Source of the DNA: Stappia albiluteola
GTDB taxonomy: Bacteria; Pseudomonadota; Alphaproteobacteria; Rhizobiales; Stappiaceae
Assembly (NCBI RefSeq): GCF_014050225.1
Contig: NZ_JACFXV010000065.1
Coordinates: 85,662 to 149,661, forward strand
Length of the DNA stretch: 64,000 nucleotides
Reading direction: 5' to 3'
This document shows, one piece after another, positions 8,816 to 19,004 of the stretch (position 1 is its first letter; every line of letters begins with the position of its first letter). A model generated the notes under the pieces. It was given only the letters and a program-made list of their open reading frames with translations, searched no databases and was not told where the DNA came from. Made by a program: the position numbers and the translations under genes.

Positions 8816-10411
8816 TCAGGAACCCCGCTTCAGCGAGCCGAGAATACCGCGCACGATGGCCCGCCCAAGCGATGACCCGACAGAGCGGGCCGCCGATTTC
8901 AGCGCTGCCTCGATGGGCGTGTCGCGATTGGATCGGCGCGGCGCCCGGCGTCCGGATCCCGGCCGGTCGTCCCGTCCGAAATCGGGAAGTTGAAAGCCGC
9001 TGCGGCTGCGCGGACGCGCATTCTCTTCTTCCTCATGCCGCCGCTGTTCTTCCTCGCGCATCGCGGCCTCGTCCGCCCGCCGCTTCAGCACCTCGAAGGC
9101 TGAATCGCGATCCCGCACCTGATCGTAGAGGGCCGACAGCCCGCTTTCGGCCATGACGGCCCGACGCTCGTCGGGGCTGATCGGGCCGAGCCTGGACGAA
9201 GGCGGACGTATCAGCGTGCGCTCGACGATCGATGGCACGCCCTTGCCTTCCAGCAGCGACACCAGCGCTTCCCCGACGCCGAGTTCTGTGATCACCCGCT
9301 CCGTGTCGAGCTCCGGATTGGGGCGGAAGGTTTCGGCGGCCGTGCGTACGGCCTTCTGCTCGCGCGGCGTATAGGCGCGCAGCGCATGCTGCACGCGGTT
9401 GCCGAGTTGCGAAAGCACGGTCTCCGGCACGTCGAGCGGGTTCTGGGTGACGAAATAGACGCCTACGCCCTTGGAGCGGATAAGGCGCACCACCTGCTCC
9501 ACCTTTTCCAGCAGCGCCTTCGGCGCCTCGTCGAATAGCAGATGCGCCTCGTCGAAGAAGAAGACGAGCTTCGGCTTCTCCGGGTCGCCGACCTCCGGCA
9601 ATTCCTCGAACAGTTCCGACAGCAACCAGAGCAGGAAGGTCGCATAGAGGCGCGGGGCGCCCATCAGCTTGTCGGCGGCAAGAATGTTCACTACGCCGCG
9701 ACCGTCCGGCGCGGTCCGCATCAAGTGGCGAATGTCGAGCGCGGGTTCGCCAAAGAAAGCCTCTCCCCCCTGGCGCTGCAAAACCAGTAGCTGGCGCTGG
9801 ATCGCCCCGACCGAAGCCTTGGAGACATTGCCGTAGGTCTTGGAGAGTTCCGAAGCGCGGTCGGCCACATGGACGAGGAGAGACTGCAGGTCCTTCAGGT
9901 CAAGAAGCAGCAGGCCTTCGTCGTCCGCGAGTTCGAAGGCGACGTTGAGCACGCCTTCCTGCGTGTCGTTGAGTTCCATCAGGCGGGAAAGCAGCAGGGG
10001 ACCCATCTCCGAAACCGTCGCGCGGATCGGATGGCCCTGCTCGCCGAAAAGATCCCAGAACGCGGTCGGAAAGGCACTGAAGCGGTATTCGTCGGCAAGC
10101 CCTATGTCGGCCGCGCGCCTTGCCAGGAAATCCTTCGGCTCGCCGCTCGCCGCCACGCCGGAAAGATCGCCCTTCACGTCGGCGGCGAAGACCGGCACGC
10201 CGGCGCGCGAGAACCCTTCCGCGAGGATCTGCAGGCTGACGGTCTTGCCCGTTCCCGTCGCCCCGGTGATCAGCCCGTGCCTGTTGGCGAGCTTCAGCGT
10301 GAGATATTCCGGCTTGACCGAACGGCCCACGAAGATCTTGTCGTCTGCAAGCACTGGCATTCCCCTGAAATCGGATTCCAACCGAGCGAGATTGCCACTC
10401 AAAAGCGGCAT
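8816..10411 (-). CDS. HerA-like DUF853 (YjgR) ATPase
   Basis: This protein of about 531 residues is a P-loop ATPase of the HerA/FtsK branch. The Walker A motif GATGTGKTVSLQ lies in the first 60 residues, and KLVFFFDEAHLLFDE is the Walker B. The C-terminal tail of about 100 residues is charged, then rich in arginine and serine, with a terminal RAIVRGILGSLKRG segment typical of this family. The ATG at 10411 is favoured because GGGAG lies 8 bases upstream; a GTG at 10420 and an ATG at 10360 are alternatives. The family is widespread, and its biological role is unsettled. Confidence 0.88.
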   Translation of the reverse strand: MPLLSGNLARLESDFRGMPVLADDKIFVGRSVKPEYLTLKLANRHGLITGATGTGKTVSLQILAEGFSRAGVPVFAADVKGDLSGVAASGEPKDFLARRAADIGLADEYRFSAFPTAFWDLFGEQGHPIRATVSEMGPLLLSRLMELNDTQEGVLNVAFELADDEGLLLLDLKDLQSLLVHVADRASELSKTYGNVSKASVGAIQRQLLVLQRQGGEAFFGEPALDIRHLMRTAPDGRGVVNILAADKLMGAPRLYATFLLWLLSELFEELPEVGDPEKPKLVFFFDEAHLLFDEAPKALLEKVEQVVRLIRSKGVGVYFVTQNPLDVPETVLSQLGNRVQHALRAYTPREQKAVRTAAETFRPNPELDTERVITELGVGEALVSLLEGKGVPSIVERTLIRPPSSRLGPISPDERRAVMAESGLSALYDQVRDRDSAFEVLKRRADEAAMREEEQRRHEEEENARPRSRSGFQLPDFGRDDRPGSGRRAPRRSNRDTPIEAALKSAARSVGSSLGRAIVRGILGSLKRGS

Positions 10412-10611
10412 TCGCCACACACTCCCGCAGCCGCAGCCATTCCCGTCACCCGCTGCACTCAGGCTGTTCCGGCAGGAAAACTGCTCTCCTGCCCTGATAT
10501 GACGCAGATGGAAGCGCGTAACTGTCTCTCGAATCTAAGCTTATATCAGTTGCGCAGCTTTCTGGACTGTTGTCTGATGTCCATAAGTAAGTTTGGTAGC
10601 CGGAGGGGGAT

Positions 10612-11001
10612 ATGGAAGACCTCATCGCTCAAATCGCCAAGGCTACAGGCATCAGCGAAAGCGTTGCCCGCAAGGCTGTGGGGATCGTGCTCAAGTTCAT
10701 CAACCGCGATGGGCCGCACGGCTCCACCCAACGGTTGCTGGCGGCCTTGCCGGGCGCCGACACGCTGGTTTCCGAACAGGGCGAAGCCGGGTCGAGCGCT
10801 CTTTGGGGCGGCTTTTCCGACATGATGGGCGGCGGCATGGGCGCCATGGCGGCCCTCGGCGAACTGACCAATGCCGGCCTCGACATGGGCCAGGTCCAGG
10901 TCGTCACCAGCAAGCTTGTCGCCTTCGCCCGGGACCGGGCCGGCGACGCGCTCGTCGACGAGGTGATCGACGGCATCCCCGGATTGCGGCAGTTCGTCTG
11001 A
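10612..11001 (+). CDS. Small protein resembling DUF2780 (VcgC/VcgE type)
   Basis: This 129-residue protein begins with a helical segment, EDLIAQIAKATGISESVARKAVGIVLKF, that is also seen in DUF2780-type and other small helical domains. A glycine/methionine-rich linker (GGFSDMMGGGMGAMAAL) follows. The C-terminal half has a DRAGDALVDEVIDGIPGL helix. Assignment to the family is by recollection of its layout, not alignment. AGGGGG precedes the ATG. It stands 60 bases upstream of the DUF4332 gene and could be co-transcribed with it. Confidence 0.6.
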   Translation: MEDLIAQIAKATGISESVARKAVGIVLKFINRDGPHGSTQRLLAALPGADTLVSEQGEAGSSALWGGFSDMMGGGMGAMAALGELTNAGLDMGQVQVVTSKLVAFARDRAGDALVDEVIDGIPGLRQFV

Positions 11002-11061
11002 CTTTGATCGGCTGATTTTCATCGCCAGCCCCTGACGGCCGGCTCATTACGGAGGAAGCGC

Positions 11062-11469
11062 ATGTCGTATTCAATTGCTGAGATCGAGGGCATCGGCCCG
11101 GCCTATGCGGAAAAGCTGCAGGCGGTGGGGATCAGGACCACCGACGCCTATCTTGCCAAGGCGAAAGACCCCAAGGGCCGAAAGGCACTGGCGCAGGACA
11201 CCGGCATCGACGACAAGCGCATCCTGAAGTGGGCCAACATGGCCGACCTTATGCGGATCAAGGGGATCGGCGAAGAATATTCCGAGCTGCTGGAAGCTGC
11301 CGGCGTCGATACCGTAAAGGAGCTGAAGACACGCAAGGCGGCCAACCTCGCGGCGAAAATGAAGGAAGTGAATGACGCTAAGAAGCTTGTTCGCCAGTTG
11401 CCCAGCGAAAAGTCCGTGGAAGGTTGGGTCGAGCAGGCCAAGGCACTACCGCCGATGATGACCTACTGA
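11062..11469 (+). CDS. DUF4332 helix-hairpin-helix protein
   Basis: This 135-residue protein contains two copies of the pattern IxGIGPAYAEKLQAVGI / IKGIGEEYSELLEAAGV, which are helix-hairpin-helix motifs like those in DNA-binding proteins and in DUF4332. It has no membrane segment and no enzymatic motif. A role in nucleic acid binding is an inference from the fold. GGAGGAAG lies just before the ATG. Confidence 0.8.
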   Translation: MSYSIAEIEGIGPAYAEKLQAVGIRTTDAYLAKAKDPKGRKALAQDTGIDDKRILKWANMADLMRIKGIGEEYSELLEAAGVDTVKELKTRKAANLAAKMKEVNDAKKLVRQLPSEKSVEGWVEQAKALPPMMTY

Positions 11470-11576
11470 GGTCGGCGGCGTTTTCAACCCAGGCGGGCCC
11501 CTTTCCGATATTCAGGCCCGCATTCAAGCTGGCGTTCAGGCAAGAGTGCCTGGGCGCGGCTGAAAGATGGATCTGC

Positions 11577-12278
11577 CTACATGCGGATTTGGCAATAGCG
11601 CAGCGCCTCGACCACCGTATGGGTCTTGTTCGTGGCCTTGAGCTTGGCGCTGGCGTTTTGCAGGTGCGCGTGGACCGTGCGCTGCGAAATGTCGAGAAGC
11701 TCGGCGATTTCATTGGCCGTCTTGCCCAGCGCGGTCAGTTCGAGCACCCGTCGTTCGCGCACCGACAGGTCGCCGGGCCGCTGCGTCGACAGGCATCCGA
11801 TCTGCATGAGCCGCCGGAACGCAGCATTGCAGACGAGTTCCAGGTTCGAAAGGTCGATCCGCGTCGGGCGCAGGTGCGGCCCCGCCCCAAGCACGATTGC
11901 CTGGAAAGGATGCACCTCGGTCACTGGAATGATGACCACTTTCTGCCCGGCCCCCACGGCGCCGAAGAGATCGGAATGGACAAGGTCTCCTTCGACGATA
12001 TCCCAGAGCGACGGCCGCACGCAGGAAAGGCTGAGAATCAGCGCGCTGTCGTCCGAAGCGACTGCCGAGCGCTCGATGCCGCCCTGCCGCTCGTCCGGCC
12101 AGCGAAAGCGATGGACAAGCCCGTCGATCGGACGCCCGGGCATCGGGAGGCCGGTGACGAGAATATGCGTCGCGCCCAGTTTCCGAAGTTGAGCCTCGAC
12201 GATATCGAGGATATGGGCGGCCGCCTGAGCCTCTGAAATTGCTGATATTTTTGCCTGAACGTCATTTGAATCAACCAT
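11577..12278 (-). CDS. LuxR-family transcriptional regulator
   Basis: This 233-residue regulator has a C-terminal LuxR-type helix-turn-helix, LSVRERRVLELTALGKTA followed by EIAELLDISQRTVHAHL. The N-terminal 150 residues have the size of an autoinducer-binding domain but are divergent, and no LuxI-type synthase is nearby, so it is an orphan (solo). Whether it binds an acyl-homoserine lactone cannot be told. It is transcribed toward the DUF4332 gene and away from the mutase operon, from a 622-bp intergenic region. Confidence 0.85.
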   Translation of the reverse strand: MVDSNDVQAKISAISEAQAAAHILDIVEAQLRKLGATHILVTGLPMPGRPIDGLVHRFRWPDERQGGIERSAVASDDSALILSLSCVRPSLWDIVEGDLVHSDLFGAVGAGQKVVIIPVTEVHPFQAIVLGAGPHLRPTRIDLSNLELVCNAAFRRLMQIGCLSTQRPGDLSVRERRVLELTALGKTANEIAELLDISQRTVHAHLQNASAKLKATNKTHTVVEALRYCQIRM

Positions 12279-12900
12279 CTCTACCCGCCCTTGTCTTCAC
12301 AACGCCAAAGAAAAAAGCGCTTGGCCAGTCAAAGCTTTCACTCATCCAATCTGGTGCAGCGTCAGGCCGCCGGAGGTGAAATGCTACGCCGACGGGCTCC
12401 TAATTCGTGGCAAAATTGATCCTGATAGAAATACTCCCGGAAGAATTGTTGTCGCCATCATAAGCACTGTAATTTCTACAATCCATCCTCCGGGAAGCTG
12501 CATCACCAGATTTCGCGGCGTGATTGCATAAAATTAACGACCTGATGACGAACGAATAACGAAGATATTACGGTGACGAACAAATCCGCTTCGTGAACAC
12601 GGTATCCGCAGGCAATGAATTCCCTCTCACCCTTACGGAAGGAATAATCCCTCGTAAACCGACGATTGCATTTCGCGCAAGCCCCTCCCCACCGTCCTTT
12701 GCCTAGCTTGATTGCATCATCCGGCAATCCTTATAACGGGCGAAGGAAAGCTGCACCTCGACAAACACCTCCGATACCGTTGCGGATTGGCGCAAAGCCC
12801 AATCTTCCCAACGGCAAGAGCTCCGGTGTGGAAGAATTTGTGCCTTTTTCCGCTATAATGTTTTGCATGGCTGAAGGTCTGGCGCGCCAGGAGATAGAGT
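12279..12900. other. 622-bp region between luxR-type gene and mutA with no confident gene
   Basis: The stretch is less GC-rich than its surroundings, with AT-rich patches at about 12400-12560 and 12840-12870. An open frame of 74 codons on the minus strand (12503-12727) would start with TTG and contains a CAKCNRR pair of cysteines, but it has no clear ribosome binding site and no recognised family. I see divergent promoters as its likely content. Confidence 0.4.
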
Positions 12901-14874
12901 ATGGCCGGAAGTGAATTCACCCTGCCCCGGGAGTTTCTCGACTTCGACAGCGGAGACTGGATGGCGGCGGTGGACAAGGCGTTGAAGGGAGCGCCCTTCG
13001 ACCGGCTGCGTACACGGACCCTCGACGGCCTGCCAATCGAACCCCTTTATCCAAGAGCGGGAAATGCCCGTCCGCAAGCTGGCCGGGCTGCGGGCGAGCC
13101 GTGGGTCGTGATGCAGCGAATCGATCATCCGGCCCCCAAGGCGGCGAGAGAGCTGATACTGGCGGACCTCCAGGGCGGGGCGAACGGTATAGAGCTGGTC
13201 TTTTCCTCCTCGACTCGGGCACGCGGCAATGGCCTCGTCGCCGACACCCTGGACCGGTTTTCCATCATGCTGGAGGGGATCCATCCGGAACTCATCCAGG
13301 TCCGCCTCGATGCAGGCTATGAGACGGCGGCCGCACTCGCGCTGTTCCTTGCGCTCGTCGAGGGTCGCGGGCTCGACCCGGCGAAGCTCGATATCGTCTG
13401 CTCCGCCGACTATGTCGGCAAGCTCGCGGCGACAGGACAGTTGCGCACTGCCCTTTCCGTCCTGCAGGCGCGGCTGGGCGATCTCGCGCATCGTAGCGTC
13501 GAGCGCGGGATGATCATCCCGATCGTCAATTGCGACGGTCGCCACTGGCACGATGGCGGCGCATCCGAGGCGCAGGAACTCGCCTTCACCTTCGCGACCG
13601 CGCTCGAATACCTGCGGGCGCTGGACAGGGCCGGCATCGATGCGGAAGTCATGCCCCGCCTGATCGGCTTCACGCTCGTCGCGGATGCGGACCAGTTCGC
13701 AACGCTTGCGAAGGCGCGTGCGGCACGCCGAATGTGGGCGGCAATCCTTGAGGCCGCGCAGCTTCCGGCCACGCCCATGCGCCTCCATATGGAAACGTCG
13801 TGGCGGATGATGAGCCGGCGTGACCCCTGGGTGAACATGCTGCGGACGACGATCGCGGCCTTTGCCGCCGGTGTCGGCGGCGCCGACAGCGTCACGGTCC
13901 TTCCCTTCACGGCCCCGCTCGGACTTCCTGACGCCTTCGCCCGGCGCATCGCCCGCAACACACAGACCATCCTCATCGAGGAGGCCAATCTTCACAAGGT
14001 TGCCGATCCAGGTGCCGGCTCCGGCGCCGTGGAGGCCTTTACGACGGAACTGTGCGAGGCCGCCTGGCGGCTGATGCAGGAGGTCGAAGCGGAAGACGGT
14101 ATCGTTTCCACCCTCATGGCGAAGACGGTGCAGCAGAAGATCGCCACGGTGACGGCAGCGCGGCGGGCCGAAATTGCAGCACGTCGGCATCGCATCACCG
14201 GCACCAGCGCCTTCCCGGATATCAGGGAACGGCCGGTCGAGGTACTCGCCGTTTCCCCGGACGATCTGGGGACAGCGGGAAGGCGCGTGGACCTGCCGCC
14301 GCCAGGACGCGGCGAGCATCAGGCGGCCGTCGAGGCGGCGCTCAGGAATGGTGCCAGCATGGCCGATATACTGGTATCGCGGCCGGTCAGCACCGGCTTG
14401 ACGACGACGGCCATTGCCCCCCACCGCGATTCCGAGCCTTTCGAGGTCCTGCGCGATGCGGCCGACGAGGCCGTCAGGCGCCCGACCGTCTTTCTCGCGA
14501 CCCTGGGGGCCCTTTCGCAATTCACGGCCAGGGCCACCTGGACGAAGAATTTCTTCGAGACGGGAGGTATCGAGGCTGTCGGCGGCGATGTCTACGGCGA
14601 TCTCGATGCGGCACTTGCCGGTTGGAAGGCCTCCGGCGCCTCTCTCGTCTGCCTGTGCAGTTCGGACGCCGTCTATGCCACGCAGGGCGAAGAGGCTGCC
14701 GAGCGCTTTGCCGCCGGCGGGGCCGCCGGACTTTATCTTGCAGGACGGCCGAAGGATCTGATGCCGGCGCTGGCGGCCGCAGGCGTGGCGACATTCGTCT
14801 ATGAGGGCTGCGATGCGCTCCATGTGCTGCGCACGGCCCATCAGCGCCTCGGCCTTGCGCCGAAGGCTGCCTGA
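12901..14874 (+). CDS. mutA: Methylmalonyl-CoA mutase, small (beta) subunit
   Basis: This 657-residue protein is the non-catalytic partner of the adenosylcobalamin-dependent mutase that interconverts methylmalonyl-CoA and succinyl-CoA, linking propionate and branched-chain degradation to the TCA cycle. It aligns in layout with the large subunit (TIM barrel, then a Rossmann-like C-domain), but its C-domain lacks the DxHxxG cobalamin-ligand motif, which is expected for this subunit. An AGGAGATAG site precedes the ATG. The catalytic subunit gene follows after 24 bases, and the GTPase chaperone gene lies 4 kb further on. Many bacteria use a single homodimeric subunit; the heterodimeric form here is the MutAB type. 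Confidence 0.9.
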   Translation: MAGSEFTLPREFLDFDSGDWMAAVDKALKGAPFDRLRTRTLDGLPIEPLYPRAGNARPQAGRAAGEPWVVMQRIDHPAPKAARELILADLQGGANGIELVFSSSTRARGNGLVADTLDRFSIMLEGIHPELIQVRLDAGYETAAALALFLALVEGRGLDPAKLDIVCSADYVGKLAATGQLRTALSVLQARLGDLAHRSVERGMIIPIVNCDGRHWHDGGASEAQELAFTFATALEYLRALDRAGIDAEVMPRLIGFTLVADADQFATLAKARAARRMWAAILEAAQLPATPMRLHMETSWRMMSRRDPWVNMLRTTIAAFAAGVGGADSVTVLPFTAPLGLPDAFARRIARNTQTILIEEANLHKVADPGAGSGAVEAFTTELCEAAWRLMQEVEAEDGIVSTLMAKTVQQKIATVTAARRAEIAARRHRITGTSAFPDIRERPVEVLAVSPDDLGTAGRRVDLPPPGRGEHQAAVEAALRNGASMADILVSRPVSTGLTTTAIAPHRDSEPFEVLRDAADEAVRRPTVFLATLGALSQFTARATWTKNFFETGGIEAVGGDVYGDLDAALAGWKASGASLVCLCSSDAVYATQGEEAAERFAAGGAAGLYLAGRPKDLMPALAAAGVATFVYEGCDALHVLRTAHQRLGLAPKAA

Positions 14875-14898
14875 AATCTGATTTCGGAGGATCGCGCG

Positions 14899-17064
14899 AT
14901 GAGCCGCATTCCGGATTTCTCGAAGATCGCATTCCGCGAGGCTTCCCCCGCAGGCCGCAAAGGTTCGGCGGGCACATGGACGACGCCGGAGGGCATCGAC
15001 GTCGCCCCGGCGCACGATGCCGCGTCGATTGCCGACATCGCGCATCTGGACACATGGCCCGGCCTGCCGCCTTTCCTGCGCGGCCCCTACCCGACCATGT
15101 ATGTCCAACAACCCTGGACCGTCCGCCAGTATGCGGGCTTTTCGACGGCCGAGGATTCCAACGCCTTCTACCGGCGCAACCTTGCCGCCGGGCAGAAGGG
15201 CCTTTCCGTCGCCTTCGACCTCGCCACCCATCGCGGCTATGACAGCGACCATCCGCGTGTGGCCGGCGATGTCGGCATGGCGGGCGTCGCCATCGACTCC
15301 ATCCTGGACATGCGCACGCTCTTCTCGGGCATTCCGCTCGACCAGATGAGCGTATCGATGACCATGAACGGTGCCGTGCTGCCGGTGCTGGCCCTTTACA
15401 TCGTCGCGGCCGAGGAACAGGGCGTACCGCACGACAAGCTTTCGGGGACCATCCAGAACGATATCCTCAAGGAGTTCATGGTCCGCAACACCTATATCTA
15501 TCCGCCATTGCCTTCGATGCGGATCATCTCCGACATCTTCGGCTACACCTCCAGCCACATGCCGAAGTTCAATTCGATCTCCATATCCGGCTACCACATG
15601 CAGGAAGCCGGAGCGACGGCGGATCTGGAACTTGCCTATACGATCGCGGACGGTATCGAATATGCCCGCGCGGGCGTCGCCGCCGGCCTCGACATCGACG
15701 CCTTCGCGCCGCGCCTCTCCTTCTTCTGGGCCATCGGCATGAACTTCTTCATGGAGGTCGCCAAGCTTCGGGCCGCCCGCCTGATCTGGGCGACCCTGAT
15801 GAAGGAGAATTTCGCGCCAAAGAGTGACAAATCACTTTCACTGCGCACCCATTCACAGACCTCCGGCTGGTCACTGACCGCGCAGGACGTGTTCAACAAC
15901 GTAATCCGCACCTGCGTGGAGGCGATGGCCGCCACGCAGGGCCACACGCAGTCGCTGCACACCAACGCCCTGGATGAGGCGCTCGCCCTGCCGACGGACT
16001 TTTCCGCCCGCATCGCCCGCAATACCCAGCTCTTCCTCCAGCAGGAATCGGGCACCACGCGCACGATCGATCCTTGGGGCGGTTCCTTCTATGTCGAGCG
16101 GCTGACAGCCGATCTGGCTGCGAAGGCACTCGCGCATATCCAGGAAGTGGAGGCGCTTGGCGGCATGGCCAAGGCCATTGAGAAAGGTATTCCGAAGCTT
16201 CGCATCGAGGAAGCGGCCGCTAAGACTCAGGCGCGGATCGATGCCGGTTCTCAGACTGTCGTCGGCGTCAACAAGTACAAGCCCGAAACCGAGGACGTCA
16301 TCGACGTCCTCAAGGTCGACAATGCCGAGGTGCGGGCGCGCCAGATCGAAAAGCTCAAGATCCTGAGGACGGAGCGCGACGAGGACGCAACGCAGGCCTC
16401 GCTCGAGGCGCTGACGGCTTGCGCGGCTTCCGGCGACGGAAACCTGCTAGACCTTGCCGTCAAGGCAGCGCGCGCCAAGGCCACGGTCGGTGAGATTTCG
16501 CTCGCCATGGAGAAGGTGTTCGGGCGGCACAAGGCGGAAGTCCGGACGATTTCCGGCGTCTACAAGCGGGAAGCTGGCATCATGTCGGAGCAGATCGCCA
16601 AGGTACAGAAGCTGGTTGAGGTCTTCGAGGAGAACGAAGGCCGCAGGCCTCGCATCCTGGTCGCCAAAATGGGACAGGACGGCCACGACCGGGGACAGAA
16701 GGTGATTGCCTCGGCCTTCGCCGATCTCGGCTTCGACGTCGACATCGGTCCGCTCTTCGCCACGCCCGAGGAGGCTGCGCGCCAGGCAGTGGAAAACGAC
16801 GTCCACATTGTCGGCGTCTCGTCCCTTGCCGCCGGCCACCTGACGCTGGTACCGGCTCTGAAGGCCGCACTTGCCGACGCGGGCCGCGAGGACATCATGA
16901 TCGTCGTCGGCGGGGTCGTGCCGCCGCAGGATTACGATGCCCTGCTGAAGGCCGGCGCATCGGCGATCTTCCCGCCCGGCACGGTGATCGCCAGCGCGGC
17001 CGAGGAGTTGATCGCCAAGCTCAACCGTCAGCTCGGGCATGAACCCGCGCAAGCGGCGCAATAG
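14899..17064 (+). CDS. scpA: Methylmalonyl-CoA mutase, large (catalytic) subunit
   Basis: This 721-residue protein is the catalytic alpha subunit; the S. meliloti homologue is called bhbA. The TIM-barrel domain carries the CoA-binding [17 protein letters not shown] block near residue 70 and the NTQLFLQQE and [13 protein letters not shown] substrate blocks. The C-terminal cobalamin-binding domain has [15 protein letters not shown], where the histidine is the lower axial ligand to cobalt, followed by the [10 protein letters not shown] and [11 protein letters not shown] strands. A GGAGGA site lies before the ATG. It is the second gene of the mutA operon. Without adenosylcobalamin the enzyme is inactive, so the organism must make or import B12. 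Confidence 0.96.
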   Translation: MSRIPDFSKIAFREASPAGRKGSAGTWTTPEGIDVAPAHDAASIADIAHLDTWPGLPPFLRGPYPTMYVQQPWTVRQYAGFSTAEDSNAFYRRNLAAGQKGLSVAFDLATHRGYDSDHPRVAGDVGMAGVAIDSILDMRTLFSGIPLDQMSVSMTMNGAVLPVLALYIVAAEEQGVPHDKLSGTIQNDILKEFMVRNTYIYPPLPSMRIISDIFGYTSSHMPKFNSISISGYHMQEAGATADLELAYTIADGIEYARAGVAAGLDIDAFAPRLSFFWAIGMNFFMEVAKLRAARLIWATLMKENFAPKSDKSLSLRTHSQTSGWSLTAQDVFNNVIRTCVEAMAATQGHTQSLHTNALDEALALPTDFSARIARNTQLFLQQESGTTRTIDPWGGSFYVERLTADLAAKALAHIQEVEALGGMAKAIEKGIPKLRIEEAAAKTQARIDAGSQTVVGVNKYKPETEDVIDVLKVDNAEVRARQIEKLKILRTERDEDATQASLEALTACAASGDGNLLDLAVKAARAKATVGEISLAMEKVFGRHKAEVRTISGVYKREAGIMSEQIAKVQKLVEVFEENEGRRPRILVAKMGQDGHDRGQKVIASAFADLGFDVDIGPLFATPEEAARQAVENDVHIVGVSSLAAGHLTLVPALKAALADAGREDIMIVVGGVVPPQDYDALLKAGASAIFPPGTVIASAAEELIAKLNRQLGHEPAQAAQ

Positions 17065-17100
17065 GCGGGAGCCGTCACGTTTAAAAGCGTCCTGTGAACG

Positions 17101-17145
17101 AAAGACGGGCGCCGGCATGCTTGACCTGAGCCCGTCTTTTTCTTT
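17101..17145. terminator. Bidirectional terminator between scpA and the outer membrane protein gene
   Basis: A 10-bp stem pairs 17101-17110 with 17130-17139 around a 19-base loop. It is followed by a T tract on the plus strand and by an A-rich start that gives T on the minus strand. It separates two convergent genes. Confidence 0.75.
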
Positions 17146-17156
17146 CAGGTCGCCTT

Positions 17157-18152
17157 TCAGAAGCGGTATTTCGCCTGTGCTAAGAGGCCGAAACGCTCGC
17201 TGGTCGCTTCTGCTTCGAAATCTTCGCTCAATGGCGGCGACAGGGATGCGCCGACGGTGGTCTTCACTTCCCGCGAATTCAGCCACCAGTAACGCGCGCC
17301 GGCACCAACAGAAAAGCTTTCGTTGAAGGCGTAGTTCAGGATCGCCTCTGCCTGAACGCCATAGGCACCAGCTCCCCTGCTTTCGACGTTTGGAACCGGG
17401 CCGAGGTAGTAATTCACATATTGGCTGTCTTCGTTGTGGTAGTAGCCAACCGGAATGGCGGCAACTTCGCCATCGAATGAGAATCCGTTTCCGAGGTCGG
17501 CCTGAAGACCCAGGCCGACTCTGAACAGGTGCCATTCGACTTGTGATTGATAGGTGTGGACCGAACCCGGTACATTCAGGCAAAAGGCCCCGCCTGCGTC
17601 ATCCGGATTGCAGCGCAAACCGTCCGCATTATAGGTCTCGCCAATATACTGATACCCGACAAAGGCAGTCGTTTTCACGCGCCCGCCGGAAAATTCGCCC
17701 CAGTTGACCCCGGCATCGATGCTGGCATAGGCGAGGGATCCGGTTTGGCCGTCAGCGGAACCGTCGAATATCTCGTCGCCAAATGTGAGATCGAAATCCC
17801 GTTCGCGGAAGGAACCATTGAAGAGCCCTCCCAAGCCGACAGTCCCCTTCAGGAAGCTTCCGTAATACGTATCCTCGATCTGGAAAAAGGCCTCGCCTGC
17901 CGCCGAATCCACATCGTTGTATTCAAAGGTCCCGAACTTGACGCCCGTAGGCGTACTCAGCTTGTAGTCGAAATTCGATCGGCTGAGCCAGGTCCTGAGG
18001 CCGATCGAACCCCGCAGCGCGGCGGTTTCCTCGAAGACGGGCGGACGGGCGTTTCCGAAAATGGGATTTGCCGAAAGATCTGCTGCATCAGCTATTTGAG
18101 CCGGGAAGATGAAGGCTGACGCCAGGATGGCGGAAACGCCAAAATACCGCAT
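17157..18152 (-). CDS. Outer membrane beta-barrel protein
   Basis: This protein of about 331 residues begins with a Sec signal peptide (MRYFGVSAILASAFIFPAQ, then ADA cleavage site). The rest is rich in alternating aromatic and polar residues, with strands such as SIGLRTWLSRSNFDY and FGLLAQAKYRF. The terminal phenylalanine is the usual C-terminal sorting signal of barrel proteins. The start at 18152 is preferred because AAGGAG lies just upstream. I cannot name a specific porin or receptor family. The base composition is a little lower in GC than neighbouring genes. It is convergent with scpA. Confidence 0.8.
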   Translation of the reverse strand: MRYFGVSAILASAFIFPAQIADAADLSANPIFGNARPPVFEETAALRGSIGLRTWLSRSNFDYKLSTPTGVKFGTFEYNDVDSAAGEAFFQIEDTYYGSFLKGTVGLGGLFNGSFRERDFDLTFGDEIFDGSADGQTGSLAYASIDAGVNWGEFSGGRVKTTAFVGYQYIGETYNADGLRCNPDDAGGAFCLNVPGSVHTYQSQVEWHLFRVGLGLQADLGNGFSFDGEVAAIPVGYYHNEDSQYVNYYLGPVPNVESRGAGAYGVQAEAILNYAFNESFSVGAGARYWWLNSREVKTTVGASLSPPLSEDFEAEATSERFGLLAQAKYRF

Positions 18153-18352
18153 CGTCAACTCCTTAAGGAAAAAAAATGAATTCAACCTGAAGTGGATTTC
18201 CCTGCATCATTCTTTCTTAAGGTTAATGCTGGTTTAATCGTCCGAGCCTCAACCGTCGTATTTTTCACAAGATGGTCCTGCCCGCTTTCCCTGCCCTTTC
18301 CGGTTTGCTATCCGGGGCGCTCGATTTTCGAACAAACGGTCAAAGGGACACC

Positions 18353-18946
18353 ATGATGCGCAGCCCCACCGCAGCCCTGCTCGCGCTCGCGCTCGCCACC
18401 GGCGCCTGCACGCCGGTGCTGGACGAAGGCCCTGTGCTGGCCTCGCGCACTTCCGACGTTACCCTGGCGAGGATCACGGAACAGTCGGCCGGAGGCATCG
18501 ACGGGTCGACGACCTATTCGCAAAAAGCGATCGCCGCCGCATTGCCGGGCTTCACCACCGAGGGGCTCCAGTCTGCCACGGAAAACGACACCGAATGGGT
18601 GATCGGGGCCTTCAATTCCGACGGCTTCCAGGTGCTGCAGGTCTACAAGGGCGATGACGGCAAGGTGCGGGAGGTGCACGGTGTCACCCATCATCTGCAG
18701 GGGCCGGACGGTGTCCGTATCGGCATGACCTTCCAGGAAGCCGGCATGTCGCGCAGCGATTGCCGCGTCGGGCGGAACCTGTGGATCGGCATGGCGATCT
18801 GTCCGGCGCCAAGTGCGCCCAACGTCAAGCTGCTCTTCGCCATTCCCCAGTTCAACGGACCGTTCGACGAACTGGCTCCCGCATCCGAGCTGAAACGGGC
18901 TGAGTTGCAGCGCATCGTATGGACCCCGCCGTCACCGCATTCCTGA
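18353..18946 (+). CDS. Predicted lipoprotein of unknown function
   Basis: This 197-residue protein has a signal peptide ending in a lipobox, LALATGACTPVLDEG, so it should be a lipid-anchored envelope protein. The mature region has no motif that I recognise; two cysteines (SDCRVG and AICPAP) may form a disulfide. The ATG at 18353 gives a standard lipoprotein N-terminus, whereas an in-frame start 81 bases upstream would not. It lies between an outer membrane protein gene and meaB and is separated from meaB by 58 bases. Confidence 0.7.
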   Translation: MMRSPTAALLALALATGACTPVLDEGPVLASRTSDVTLARITEQSAGGIDGSTTYSQKAIAAALPGFTTEGLQSATENDTEWVIGAFNSDGFQVLQVYKGDDGKVREVHGVTHHLQGPDGVRIGMTFQEAGMSRSDCRVGRNLWIGMAICPAPSAPNVKLLFAIPQFNGPFDELAPASELKRAELQRIVWTPPSPHS

Positions 18947-19004
18947 CCGCCTGGCCCATGGCACAAAGGGCTACCGTGACGCGGCGTGCCATTTGCGCTA
19001 ATCG

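Noticed and set aside
12503..12727. 74-codon frame with two cysteines
   Set aside because: It needs a TTG start and has no ribosome binding site; kept only as a note in the intergenic entry.
12853..15597. 914-codon open frame on the minus strand over mutA/scpA
   Set aside because: It is the shadow of the mutase genes on the opposite strand; long stop-free antisense frames are common in GC-rich DNA, and the translation has no known domain.
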